Source: Kitasatospora acidiphila
Lineage (GTDB): Bacteria; Actinomycetota; Actinomycetes; Streptomycetales; Streptomycetaceae
Reading direction: 5' to 3'
NCBI RefSeq assembly: GCF_006636205.1
Contig: NZ_VIGB01000003.1
Coordinates: forward strand, 2,941,001 to 3,005,000
DNA length: 64,000 bases
Shown: one piece after another, positions 8,502-20,076 of the stretch
How positions within the stretch are numbered: the stretch's first letter is position 1
Layout: the number at the start of each line of letters is the position of its first letter
Notes under the pieces: generated by a model
Seen by the model: the letters and a program-made list of their open reading frames with translations, nothing else
What the model was told of the DNA's origin: nothing
The model's database searches: none
Made by a program: the position numbers and the translations under genes

Positions 8502-11500
8502 ATGGGCGGTTTCGTCCTGCGCAGGCTGCGCAGCAGACTCGCACTGGCCGGCGCGGCGATGCTGACCGTCCTGCTCACCGCGACCACGCTGGCCGCACTG
8601 AACGCCTTCGAGGCCGGGGTCGGCGACGCCGGCCTGCACCGCGCGCTCACCGTCCAGGACCGCAACCGGGCCACCGTCGACGTGACCGCCGACGGCAGCG
8701 CCGACCAGCGCGGCAAGACCGAGCAGCAGGTCCGGCAACTGGCCGGCGACCTGTTCAGCCCGCTGCCCACCGCCGTGCAGCGGCTGGCCCGCAGCCACCC
8801 GTTCGCCCTGCCCTCGCCCGTCCCCGTCCCCCGCAACCCCGACGGCAGCCCCGCCGACCCCGACCTGACGTTCCTGGCCTCGCTCGACCCGGCCAGGGTC
8901 ACCGTGACCGCCGGCCGGCTGCCGAAGGACACCGCCCCGGGCGCGCCGATCGAGGTGGCGGTGCCCGACGTCGTGGTCGCCCGGCTCGGACTGCACACCG
9001 ACGCCCTGCCGGCGCCGCTGCACCTGGTCGACCGGTACGACGGCTCGTCCCACGACGTGCTGATCACCGGTACCTACCACCCCACCGACACCACCGACCG
9101 CTACTGGCAACTGGACGAGCTGGGCGGCCACGGACTGTCGGTCAGCGGCTTCACCACCTACGGCCCGCTGCTGGTCCCGGACAGTGCCTTCACCGGCTCC
9201 GCGCTCACCCAGCAGAGCGCCAACTGGCAGATCACCGCCGACTTCAGCAGCGCCAGGGCCGCCGCCCTGGACGCGCTGCGCACCCGGGTGCCGCAGGTCG
9301 TGGGCGCCTTCCAGAACAGCACCGGGTACACCGCCACCACCCGACTACCGGCCGCCCTCGGCGACTTGCACAACGATCTGCTGGTGGCCCGGTCCACCCT
9401 GGTGATCGGCGGACTGCAACTCGTGGTGCTGGCGGTCGCCGCGCTGCTCCTGGTCACCCGGCTGCTGAGCGAGCGCCAGGCCACCGAGAACGCGCTGCTG
9501 ACCGCGCGCGGCGCCGCCCGTCGCCGGATCGCCGGGATCACCGCGCTGGAGGCCGGGCTGCTGGCACTGCCCGGCGGGCTGCTCGGGCCGCTGCTGCTGC
9601 CGCCGGTGCTCGGGCTGATCGGGCGGTTCGGACCACTGGCCCGCACCGGCGTCCGGCTCGGCAACGGGCTGGCCCCGAGCTCCTGGCTGGTGACCATGGC
9701 CACCGCCGTCGGCGCGGTGCTCATCGTGCTGGTGCCGAACGTGCTGCGGGCCGGCGGGGCCGTGCTGCAACGCCGTTCCGGCCGGCGGCAGGCGGCGGCG
9801 TCGGGCCTGCTGCGGTCCGGCGCCGACGTGGCGCTGCTGGTCCTGGCCGGGCTCGCCTACCTGCAGCTCGACCACTACAGCTCCGGCGTGGCGGGCGGCG
9901 GCGCGCTCTCCACCGACGCCAGCGGGCAGCTCGGCCTGGACCCGGTGCTGGTGGTCGCCCCCACCCTGGCGCTCTGCGCCGGCACCATGCTCACGCTGCG
10001 GCTGCTGCCGCTGGCCGCCAGGCTCGGCGAACGCTGGGCCGTCCGCGGCCGCGGGCTGCCGGCCGCACTCTCCGGCTGGCAGTTCGCCCGCCGGCCGCGC
10101 CGCAACGCCGGGCCGGTGCTGCTGATGGTGCTCGCCGTCTCGATGGGCATGCTGGCGCTCGGCCAGGCCGCCACGCTGAGCGCCTCGCAGCGCGACCAGG
10201 CCGACTTCAGCTCGGTCGGCGGCCTGCGGATCAGCGGGCTGGGCCTCACCTCGCTCGGCCAAGCCGGACTGCTCTCCGGCCTGCCCGGCGGCGACCGGGT
10301 GATCCCGGTCTCCCGGCAGGCGCTGCCGCTGAACGGCGGCCAGACCGGCCAACTGCTGGCCATCGACACCCGGCAGGCGAGCAACTCGGTGCGGCTGCGC
10401 GACGACCTGACCGGCGGACGCACCCCCGCCCAGCTCTACGGGCCGCTCGCCGACCAGGTCCCGAGCACCTCCGACGGCCTGGCACTGCCCGGCAAGCCGC
10501 TGCGGGTGTCCGTGGACCTCAGCATGACCACCGCGGTCACCCCCGAGGCGGTCAGTCTCCTGCCGGGCGCCCCGCTCAACCCCCCGGTGGCCCCGACCCT
10601 GCAGCTGGTGATGCACGACCGCTTCGGCCTGGTCTTCACCGTGCCGCTGGGCACCAACCTGCCGCTGAACGGCGACGCCACGGTCACCGCCGACCTGGGC
10701 GCGGTCTTCGCCCACCCCGCCGGGGCCCCCGCCTATCCGCTCACCCTGATCGGCGTCCAGGCCGAGTACTACGCGTCACTCGAGGGCCAGGTCAATCAGC
10801 AGTTGACGATCCACCAGATCACCGCCGCGCCGGGCGACGGCACGCCTGGCCAGCCGGTCGGCCACCCCGACCACCTCGGCTGGCAGTTGGACGACCACCG
10901 GTCCAAGGACCACCCGGCAGACCTCGCCCAGATCGCCACCGTGAACCCGCAGGACCTGCTCGCCATGACCTTCAGCACCGGCCAGGGCACCGAGAGCCAG
11001 GACGCCACGGTGACGCTGCCGAACCCGACCGGCGCCAACCTGCCCGCGACCATCCCGGCGCTCGCCACCAAGGACTTCCTGGCCGCCGCGGGCGCCAAAC
11101 CCGGTGACGAGATCCCGATGCAGATCGGCGTCGACCAGCTGCGGTTCAAGATCATCGGAGTGGTGCCCGCCCTGCCCACCACCGGCAGCCCCTCCGGCGG
11201 GCCCAGCAGCGCGCTCCTCGCCGACCTGCACACCATCGACCGCGTCATCGCCACCCAGAGCGACAACCCGCTCAGCCCGACCGAGTGGTGGCTGCCCAGC
11301 CGAGGGCCGGGCGACCCGCAGCCCGCCGCCATGGCCGCCGCCCTTCGCTCCAGCGCGGCATCGGGCCAACTCCAGCTGGACGGCGACCTGGTGACGGGCA
11401 TGCGGGCCGATCCGCTGACCGCCGCCCCGCAGACCGGACTGCTCGCGCTCACCATCGCCGCCGCCGCGCTCGCCGCGATCGGCTTCACCGCCGCGGCCAT

Positions 11501-11855
11501 CGGCGCCGCCGCCGAACGGGCCGTCGAGTTCGCGGTGCTGCGAGCCCTCGGCAGCCCGCACCGGCAACTGGCCCGCACCGCCGCCGCCGAACAGGGGATC
11601 CTGATCGGACTCGGGCTCGGACTCGGCGCCCTGCTCGGCACGGTGCTGGTCCACCTGGTGGTGCCGCTCACCGTCCTCACCCCCACCGCTGGGCGGCCGG
11701 TACCGGCGGCGATGGTGGCCCTGCCGATCGGGCAGGTGCTGGTGCTGCTGGCGGCCGTCGCCGCGCTGCCGGTGCTGCTCACCGTCCACCGGGTGCTGCG
11801 GCCGGCCCGCGCCGCCGAGACCACCACCCGCCTGCGCCACTCGGAGGAGATGTGA
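8502..11855 (+). CDS. Very large FtsX/MacB-type ABC transporter permease
   Basis: Membrane protein of 1117 aa. An N-terminal transmembrane helix (about 10-35) is followed by a large extracytoplasmic region. A central cluster of about six helices (roughly 300-565) is followed by a second extracytoplasmic region, and three or more helices (about 975-1100) end the protein. This is the duplicated FtsX-like architecture typical of actinobacterial MacB/LolCDE-like permeases, which usually couple ATP hydrolysis to mechanotransmission or export of lipids, peptides or lipoproteins. ATG 8502 follows GGGGGAGGGA at a spacing of about 8 nt. The stop overlaps the GTG of the next permease by 4 nt, and the cognate ATPase lies at 15059. 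The substrate cannot be read from the sequence. Confidence 0.9.
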   Translation: MGGFVLRRLRSRLALAGAAMLTVLLTATTLAALNAFEAGVGDAGLHRALTVQDRNRATVDVTADGSADQRGKTEQQVRQLAGDLFSPLPTAVQRLARSHPFALPSPVPVPRNPDGSPADPDLTFLASLDPARVTVTAGRLPKDTAPGAPIEVAVPDVVVARLGLHTDALPAPLHLVDRYDGSSHDVLITGTYHPTDTTDRYWQLDELGGHGLSVSGFTTYGPLLVPDSAFTGSALTQQSANWQITADFSSARAAALDALRTRVPQVVGAFQNSTGYTATTRLPAALGDLHNDLLVARSTLVIGGLQLVVLAVAALLLVTRLLSERQATENALLTARGAARRRIAGITALEAGLLALPGGLLGPLLLPPVLGLIGRFGPLARTGVRLGNGLAPSSWLVTMATAVGAVLIVLVPNVLRAGGAVLQRRSGRRQAAASGLLRSGADVALLVLAGLAYLQLDHYSSGVAGGGALSTDASGQLGLDPVLVVAPTLALCAGTMLTLRLLPLAARLGERWAVRGRGLPAALSGWQFARRPRRNAGPVLLMVLAVSMGMLALGQAATLSASQRDQADFSSVGGLRISGLGLTSLGQAGLLSGLPGGDRVIPVSRQALPLNGGQTGQLLAIDTRQASNSVRLRDDLTGGRTPAQLYGPLADQVPSTSDGLALPGKPLRVSVDLSMTTAVTPEAVSLLPGAPLNPPVAPTLQLVMHDRFGLVFTVPLGTNLPLNGDATVTADLGAVFAHPAGAPAYPLTLIGVQAEYYASLEGQVNQQLTIHQITAAPGDGTPGQPVGHPDHLGWQLDDHRSKDHPADLAQIATVNPQDLLAMTFSTGQGTESQDATVTLPNPTGANLPATIPALATKDFLAAAGAKPGDEIPMQIGVDQLRFKIIGVVPALPTTGSPSGGPSSALLADLHTIDRVIATQSDNPLSPTEWWLPSRGPGDPQPAAMAAALRSSAASGQLQLDGDLVTGMRADPLTAAPQTGLLALTIAAAALAAIGFTAAAIGAAAERAVEFAVLRALGSPHRQLARTAAAEQGILIGLGLGLGALLGTVLVHLVVPLTVLTPTAGRPVPAAMVALPIGQVLVLLAAVAALPVLLTVHRVLRPARAAETTTRLRHSEEM

Positions 11856-14800
11856 GCCGCGACAAGGCCAGCTCGACGTGGAGCGCTCGGCGGGCCGGAC
11901 GGCGAGCCGGGCAGCCGGACGGACAGCCTGACGGACGGCGGGCCGGACGGCGGACCGGGCAGCCGGACGGACAGCCTGACGGACGGCGGTCCGGACGGCG
12001 GGCCGGGCGGAACCCGGCGCCCTGGGTCCGCACCCGGCTGCGCACCAGCCGAGCCGCCGCCGTGCTGCTCGCCGTGCTGGTCCTGGGCACCGGATTCCTG
12101 GCCGCAGCACTCCCCCGGACCCTGGACCGCGACGCCGACCAGGCGGTGGCCCGGCTGCTCGCCGACCAGCCGGGGGCCGGCCTGTCCGCCAGGGTCATGG
12201 ACAACGACTCCGGGCTCTCCACGGGCGACCCCCGGGGGCTGTTCAACCTCACCACCGTCAACGACGTGGCATCGGCCATCCAGAAGCAACTGGTCGCGCC
12301 GCTGGCACCGACGCCGGGGAGCGCCTCCTACGGCGCCCACTCGCTCAAGGGGCGCCCCCTGCTCGACCCCGGACTGCCCCGGCCGGGCATACCCGACCCC
12401 ACCCTCAACCTGTTCACCATCGTCGGAGAGCTCAACCACGTGACGGTGGTCCAAGGCCGGGCACCGCAGGCGGTGACCTACATGAACGCACTGAAGAGCG
12501 GCACGCTCTACGAGGTCATGCTCTCCAAGGCGACCGCCGACCGGCTCGGCGTCAAGGTGGGCGCGTTCCTCACGACGCCGGGCAAGGACCAAGTCCATGT
12601 GGTCGGCATCTTCCAACCCAAGGACCCCAAGGACCCGTTCTGGGACGCCTCGCCGTGCGTCCTCACCGCCTGCCTGAACTACGACCAGGAGCGGCCACCC
12701 GAGCCGTACTGGAACACCAGCGGCCTCATCAACGAAGCGATGATGAGCACACTGCCGGACTACGCCTCCTCCGAGCTGTTCTGGCAGATCCCCGTCGACC
12801 CCAAGCACATGCACGCCTCCCAGATCCCCGCCGCGCAGCAACTGGTGAGCTCGATCCTCAACGGGCAGCGCGCCGCCGGCCTGCGCGACCAGACCGCCAT
12901 CTCGGATCTGCAGCTCGACTCCCCACTCCCGGACGTGTTCGCCCAGGCGCAGCGGGACCAGGCGGCGGCCGCCCCGATCTATGCGATCGGGCCGGTCGGC
13001 GCGGGGGCAGTGGCACTGGTGCTGCTGGCGCTGGCGGCCGGACTCGCGGTGGACCGCAGGCAGGCAGAACTCCTGCTGCTGCGAGCCCGCGGCGGCTCGC
13101 TGCGGGACATCGGCGGGCGGCTGCTCGCCGAGACCGCCGTGCTGGTGGTGCCCGCCGCCGTGCTCGGCACCGCGCTCGCCCTGGTGCTGCTGCCGACGCC
13201 GCGCTGGGGAGCGGCGGTGCTGCTCGGCGCGGCGACCGCCCTGGCCTCGCTGCTGCCGTTCCCGATCCGCGCCGTGCTGATGCTGCGCGCCAACGGACCG
13301 CGCGGCGGCCGCAACCAGCGGACCGAACGGGCCGCCGGGCGACGCCCGTTCGCCCTCGTCCGGGCGCTCGGCGACCCGCGGCGGCTGATCGCGGAGCTCG
13401 GCGCACTGGTACTGGCCGTCGGCGCGGTGGTCGCGGTGCGACGGCGCGGGGTGGCGCCGCCCGGCAGCTCGCTGGACCTGCTGCTGAGCTCGGCGCCGCT
13501 ACTGCTCGCGCTGGCCGGTGCGGTGCTGCTGGCCCGGATCTTCCCGCTGCTGCTGTCACCGGCCGTGCTGCTGGCCCGGAGGGGTAGGGGGGCGCTCGGG
13601 TTCCTCGGGCTGGCCCGCGCCACCCGGGCTGGCGGGGTCGGCAGCGGGCAGGGCGCCGGCGGTGACCGGGGGGCCGGGGGCGGGCGCCGAGTGTGCTGCC
13701 GCTGCTCGCGCTGGTGCTCGCGGTCACCACGGCCGGGTTCGGCGTGACGGTACTCGACTCCGCGAACCAGCAACGGCAGGTGGCGGCCCGGCAGATGATC
13801 GGCGCGGACGCCCGGGTGACCGGAAACGACGAGATCACGCTGCCGCCCGATTTCCTGGCTGCGGTGGCCAAACTGCCCGGGGTGCGCAGCGGCACCGCCA
13901 TGGTGCTCGACCGGGACGCCACGCTCAACGGCTTCGTCTCCGGCGGCATGCTGCTGATCGTCGACCCCGCCGAGTACGCGGCTCTGGCCCGCAGCGTGGG
14001 ATACGGCCAGATCGACCCGACGCTGCTCGAACAACCCACCGCCGCACCCGATGCGCCGGTGCCCGCGATCATCACCGACCAGAACGCGAGCCGGATCGGC
14101 ACGGGCGACGAGGCCGTCTCACTGCCCGGCGCCTACGGCGAGCTGCGCTACCACGTGGTCGGCACCACCCACGGGTCTCCGGCACTGCCGGACGGCGGGC
14201 CGCGCCCGGTCCTGATCGTCTCCAGAGCCGCCGTCGCCCGCCAACTGCCCAGCGCCAAGTACCTGGTGGACAACCCCAACGCCTGGTTCGGCACCGGCAA
14301 CGGCATCAGCAGCGCGAAGCTACGGGCGCTGCTGGGACGCGAGCTGGCGGCCGACGAGCGCGGGGGCGCGGGGGCAGGGGTGCCGGCGGGGCGGCGGCGA
14401 GCCCGGGGGCGGGCGGCAGCGCGCCGAGCGGGGCGACGAGCCCGGGCGCGGCGGCGAGTGCAGGGGTGGCCAGTGCAGGGGCGGCGGCGAGTGCAGGGGC
14501 GGCCAGTGGGACGCCAACCAGTGGAGCCTCGACCAGCAGCAGCACCACCGCCGGCACGCTGAGCGTGGACAACTTCTTCTCGGTCGCCACCCGTGACGAC
14601 ATCTCCGCCGGAATCAGCGGGCACCCACTGCAGCACTCCGCCGAACAGCTCTTCTGGGCCGCGGTCGTCACCGCTGCCGGATACAGCCTGCTCTCGCTGC
14701 TGCTGACCCTGCTGCGGGCCGCCCCGGAGCGGGCTGCGCTGCTGGCCCGGTTGCGGGCCATGGGCCTGCGGCCGCGCCAGGGCGTGGTGCTGATCCTCTG

Positions 14801-15062
14801 CGAGGCGCTTCCGCAGGCACTGGCCGCTGCGGCGGCCGGCGCGGGCATCGCCTGCCTGAGCGCACCGCTGCTCGGCTCGACGGTCAACCTGTCGGCGATG
14901 GTCGGCACCACGGTACCGGGCGGACTGCGGGTCGACGCGGGGGCGGTGTTCTGGCTGGCGGCCGCCCTGGCCGGGCTCTGCACCCTGGTGGTCCTGGTGG
15001 AGACGGCACTGACCGGACGGCGGCAGATCAATACCGAGTTGAGAGCGGGTGACCAGCGGTGA
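11852..15062 (+). pseudogene. Second large FtsX-type ABC permease, interrupted by two -1 frameshifts in G-rich runs
   Basis: GTG 11852 overlaps the stop of the first permease (GTGA) and follows GGAGGAGA. The first frame runs to about 13670, continues one frame back (start of the VLPLLALVLAVTTAG helix near 13693), and shifts again within 14360-14395 to end at 15062. Two single-base additions restore 1070 codons. The likely sites are GGGGGG at 13668-13673 or GGGGG at 13676-13680, and the G runs near 14360-14395. The protein has a basic Gly/Pro/Arg repeat N-terminus, one early transmembrane helix, central and C-terminal helices, and an Ala/Gly/Ser low-complexity linker before SVDNFFSVATRDD. Both shifts are the same type as four others in this window, so the gene is probably intact in the organism. 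Confidence 0.8.
11907..12010 (+). repeat. 48-bp in-frame tandem repeat in the N-terminus of the second permease
   Basis: Copies begin at 11907, 11955 and (partial) 12003, a period of exactly 48 bp. Each unit encodes 16 residues of the form PGQPDGQPDGRRAGRR. The repeat is in frame, so copy number can change without disrupting the gene. It lengthens the cytoplasmic basic region before the first membrane helix. Confidence 0.85.
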
Positions 15063-16141
15063 GCAGTCCGGACAACAGCACTGCCGAGCAGCGGACTCCG
15101 GGCAGCGGAGCGGCAGCCAACGGAGCGGCAGCCAACGGGGCGGCGACCGGCGAGGAGGCGGCGACCCGCGGCAGCACCGGCGAGGAGGTCAGCCTCGCCG
15201 AGCTGCGCCGGCGGGCCGAGGCCGCCCGCAACCAGGTGGCATACGGCCATGACTCGGTCATCGTCTGCGACCAGGTGGTGCGGATCTTCACGGCCGACCG
15301 GGTCGAGGTGCAGGCCCTCCAGGGACTCGACCTGCTGGTCCGCAAGGGCGACCTGATCGCCCTGGTCGGGGCCTCGGGCAGCGGCAAGTCCACGCTGCTG
15401 AACATCCTGGCCGGCCTGGACGCCCCGACCGCGGGCGCGGCCACCGTCGCCGGCTGCGATCTGCTGACCATGACCGCCAAGGAGCGGCTGCGCTACCGCC
15501 GTGAGCTGGTGGGATTCGTCTGGCAGCAGACCGCGCGCAACCTGATGCCGTTCCTGACGGCAGCTCAGAACGTGGCGCTGCCGATGCAGCTCAACGGTGA
15601 GCGCTGGTCCGCCGGCCGGGCCAAGCGGCGCGCCGACCGGGCTGGCGAGCTGCTGGACGCGCTCGGCATCGCCCACCTCGCCGACCGGCGTCCGGCCCAG
15701 CTCTCCGGTGGCGAGCAGCAGCGGGTGGCGATCGCGGTGGCGATGGCCAACAACCCGTCCGTGGTCCTGGCCGACGAACCGACCGGCGAGCTCGACTCGG
15801 AGACCGCCGCGTCGATCTTCGAGGCGTTCCGCACCGTCAACCGGGAGCTCGGCGCCACCGTGGTGATCGTGACCCACGACCCCATGGTCGCCGGCGAGGT
15901 GCGGCGCACCGTGGCGATCCGGGACGGGCGCACCAGCTCCGAAGTACTGCGCGAGACCCTCACCGACGAGCACGGCCAGAAGTCCACCAGCGAGCGCGAG
16001 TACGTGATGCTCGACCGCACCGGCCGGGTCCAGCTCCCCCGCGAGTTCCTCGCCGCCCTGGGCATGGAGCACCGCGTCGCCGTGGACCTCGCCAGCGACC
16101 ACATCGCCGTCCGCCCGGACGAGCGGGAAGGCGATGCCTAG
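15059..16141 (+). CDS. ABC transporter ATP-binding protein (MacB/LolD type) with a C-terminal AbrB-like domain
   Basis: ATPase of 360 aa serving the two upstream permeases; GTG 15059 overlaps the previous stop by 4 nt. The Walker A GASGSGKST lies at about residues 104-112, the signature LSGGEQQRV near 216, and the Walker B with VLADEPTGELD follows. The first 45 residues are low-complexity (GAANGAANGAATGEE, from a short 15-bp tandem repeat in the DNA). After the nucleotide-binding domain the last 45 residues (YVMLDRTGRVQLPREF... to HIAVRPDE) match the pattern of a SpoVT/AbrB swapped-hairpin domain: D-x-x-GR-hhLP, then a G and a terminal beta strand. That extension is not part of a standard ABC ATPase and could mediate dimerisation or DNA binding (inference). 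Confidence 0.9.
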   Translation: MSSPDNSTAEQRTPGSGAAANGAAANGAATGEEAATRGSTGEEVSLAELRRRAEAARNQVAYGHDSVIVCDQVVRIFTADRVEVQALQGLDLLVRKGDLIALVGASGSGKSTLLNILAGLDAPTAGAATVAGCDLLTMTAKERLRYRRELVGFVWQQTARNLMPFLTAAQNVALPMQLNGERWSAGRAKRRADRAGELLDALGIAHLADRRPAQLSGGEQQRVAIAVAMANNPSVVLADEPTGELDSETAASIFEAFRTVNRELGATVVIVTHDPMVAGEVRRTVAIRDGRTSSEVLRETLTDEHGQKSTSEREYVMLDRTGRVQLPREFLAALGMEHRVAVDLASDHIAVRPDEREGDA

Positions 16142-16163
16142 CCACACCCCGAGCGCCCACCCC

Positions 16164-16241
16164 CAGCCGCTCACCCGAGCGGCCGGGGACGACACGCCGC
16201 AACACCCCGGACGCCCGCGCCCAGCCGCTCACCCGAGCGGC
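16164..16241. repeat. Pair of identical 20-bp hairpin-forming direct repeats after the ABC operon
   Basis: The same 20-bp sequence occurs at 16164-16183 and 16222-16241. Each copy contains the palindromic core GCCGCT-CACCCG-AGCGGC, able to fold into a 6-bp hairpin. They sit between the ATPase stop (16141) and the convergent gene whose stop lies at 16229, inside the second copy. No T-run follows, so they may be weak bidirectional terminators or remnants of a short duplication. Confidence 0.6.
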
Positions 16242-16981
16242 GTCAACCCCAAACCCGCACCCGGGCCGGCGGTACGCAGCGCGACCGTGCCATGCGGCGC
16301 CGTCAAACGCAGCCAGCCCTTCGCCCGGTGAGCAGTGAGCGCGGCACCGGGGTGCAGGAAGCCGATCCGGTAGGCGGCGTGGGCCACTCGCAGCGGCAGC
16401 TCGGGAAGGGCGGCCAGGGGGCGCGACCAGATGTCGTCGGCGATCTGGTCCAGCACCGCGCGACTGCGGTGGTGCTCCGGCACCTCGGCCGTGCGCTCCT
16501 TGAACTCCCGCACTGATTCCATCAGTTGAGGCATCACCAGATCCACCTCGGTGCTGCCCAGCAGCTGCCAGCCGGTGCGCGGCGGCAGCATCCCGGCCCA
16601 GGCCGGGCCGGTCACCGGCGGCGGGACCACCAGGGCGCCGCGCTCCTCGTCAACCGCTTCCAGCAGCTGGCCGGCCGACACCGTCGCATCGGCGGCCGGG
16701 GCTGGGCCGGTGAGCCGGGCGGTCCGCAGCGCCAGCACGCCGGTGCCACCGAGCGGCAGCCGACCGTAGACGGCGAGCACACCGCCGTCCTCAACTGCTC
16801 CCCCGGGTGCTCCCGGCTGCTCCGACTCCGCCGACTGCGCTGACTCGGCCGGCCGCGGCCCGGGTACGGCCAGCAGTCGCACGGCCGCTGCCCGGTCGAA
16901 CCGGAGCAGCCGGGTGAGGAACGCGCCGAGGTCCGCCGCCTCCCGCGGGTCGGCGAAGGCCAGGGCTGCGGTGCCGATCAC
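16229..16981 (-). CDS. Conserved-looking hypothetical protein next to a thioesterase
   Basis: A 250 aa soluble protein with no recognised motif. The N-terminal part (TAALAFADPREAADLGAFL, residues 4-22) and a C-terminal stretch (RSRAVLDQIADDIWSRPLAA) look like a folded globular protein; a short Gln/Ser/Glu-rich loop lies at about 45-65. The start GTG 16981 overlaps the stop of the thioesterase gene by 4 nt (GTGA), so the two are translationally coupled and probably work together. I do not assign a function. Confidence 0.75.
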   Translation of the reverse strand: MIGTAALAFADPREAADLGAFLTRLLRFDRAAAVRLLAVPGPRPAESAQSAESEQPGAPGGAVEDGGVLAVYGRLPLGGTGVLALRTARLTGPAPAADATVSAGQLLEAVDEERGALVVPPPVTGPAWAGMLPPRTGWQLLGSTEVDLVMPQLMESVREFKERTAEVPEHHRSRAVLDQIADDIWSRPLAALPELPLRVAHAAYRIGFLHPGAALTAHRAKGWLRLTAPHGTVALRTAGPGAGLGLTPLG

Positions 16982-17496
16982 GCCGCGACCTTCTCTCCCT
17001 TGGCCGCGGCGTCCGCGCCGCCCTCCGTGCCCTGGCCGCTTTCGGTGCCCTGGCCGTTTCCGGTGCCCTCGCTGCCGTCCTCCAGGAACCGGCTGAGGAA
17101 CTTCCGCTCCACCGGGCTGATCCGGCGCGGCCGCGCGGCCTTCAGGTCATACGGAACGACCACGCTGGACGCGCGGATGTAGACGGTCTCGGTCCCGTCG
17201 TCAGCCACGTCCTTGATCTCGTAGGCGACGGTCACCGAGGCGCCGCCGATCCTGGTCACCCAGGTCTCGATGGTCACCGGCGAGGGCCGGTGCACCAGCG
17301 GCCGCTTGTAGTCGATCTCGTGCCGCGCCACCACGGATCCGCCCGCGAACTCGCCCGCGCCGGCCTCGGCGGCCTGGCGGAACATGAAGTCGATCCGGGC
17401 CTCCTCCAGGTAGCGCAGGAAGACCACGTTGTTGACGTGTCCGAAGGCGTCCATGTCGGACCACCGCAACGGGCAGGCGTAGATGTGGCGTGCCAC
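16978..17496 (-). CDS. Acyl-CoA thioesterase of the hotdog-fold (4HBT) family
   Basis: Protein of about 172 aa with the 4-hydroxybenzoyl-CoA thioesterase signature near the N-terminus: LRWSDMDAFGHVNNVVFLRY, where the Asp in MDAFGHVNN is the expected catalytic residue. A later EIDYKRPL matches the second hotdog strand. Such enzymes hydrolyse acyl-CoA thioesters in the cytoplasm; the chain specificity cannot be judged. The start GTG 17496 is supported by AGAGGAGA about 8 nt upstream. The tail (after about 150) is a Gly/Thr/Glu-rich disordered extension. It is the first gene of a two-gene unit with the hypothetical protein. Confidence 0.88.
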   Translation of the reverse strand: MARHIYACPLRWSDMDAFGHVNNVVFLRYLEEARIDFMFRQAAEAGAGEFAGGSVVARHEIDYKRPLVHRPSPVTIETWVTRIGGASVTVAYEIKDVADDGTETVYIRASSVVVPYDLKAARPRRISPVERKFLSRFLEDGSEGTGNGQGTESGQGTEGGADAAAKGEKVAA

Positions 17497-17614
17497 GAGT
17501 GTCGTTCTCCTCTGTGCCTTCGTGTGCCTCCGCACGCGTCGGCCCGGCGGGCTCCCCGAAGCGGGGCACCTCACCGGGCCGACGGACGGTTCGTCTGACC
17601 GAACGACCGGACGA

Positions 17615-19279
<1,665 letters not shown>

Positions 19280-20076
19280 GTGAGATCGCTCCGGCGTCGT
19301 CGAGGAGTAGGGGGAAGGCTTTCGGGATACAGCGTTCAGCGTTCCATTGTGCCGCACTGGGCCCCGCATCCCGAACCCCTGCCCGGCAGCGGGCCCGGGC
19401 TCCGCGCTCAGGGATCAGCCGTCACAGCTGGCTCACCTGTCACTCGAGACAGCCACCCGGGATGTCCGTCGCCTGAGGTCAGGTCGAGGATGTGCCCCAG
19501 GTCGGCCTTGCACCTCAGGCTGCGGTGCGACCATAGCGGCCGCGGCGGCGCATCGCCTGGAGGGCAACCCGCTGCCGGCCCGCCCCCACTGCCAGACCCA
19601 GACGTGAGCATGACAGCTGCTTTGCGGGCAATACCCGCTGTTGCATCTGAAACGGGAAACCCCCTCCCGGCAGAGCCGCACTCTGGACGGCTCACCCCAC
19701 CGTGCCACTCTCCCCGCGCGCCGACACATCACGCTGAACCAGCGGCAACCTATTGACCGCAACCAGCGACCAACTGCAGGATCCACCGAAACCGCTTCCG
19801 TTTCGGAATTGTTATCAAGGAACAGGTGTAGCCGGACTCTTGACGGGGTGGCAGATACCTCGTCACTTTATCGACTTCTGCCGGTCCCATTGCTTCGCAG
19901 GGTTCCGGCGGCCGGAGAGATGGAGTGTCGACAAAAGCTCAAAAGATGCTCAAGTTCCCGCTCGCCGCGCGGACTCGCCCACCATCGGCAAGCCCGCGCG
20001 ATGGCATCAGTTCGGCCCCGGCCGACCGTCGGCAACATTCACCGTGCCGCCTGACAGATCGTTCATCATTCATCTT
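19280..20076. other. Intergenic region without a convincing gene
   Basis: About 800 bp between the ettA start and the end of ssb. Several open frames exist, but none has a ribosome site, actinomycete codon bias or recognisable motif. The GC content falls toward 19740-20060. A hairpin CCGAAAC-CGCTTCC-GTTTCGG at 19786-19806 is the clearest structure and could be the 3' end of the ssb transcript. Promoter(s) of ettA must lie in the part next to 19280, but I cannot place them with confidence. Confidence 0.5.

Noticed and set aside
13640..14400. Programmed frameshifting in the second permease
   Set aside because: Two shifts of the same sign in G runs, matched by four more in unrelated genes, fit sequencing error better; no slippery-site plus stem structure specific to these points was seen.
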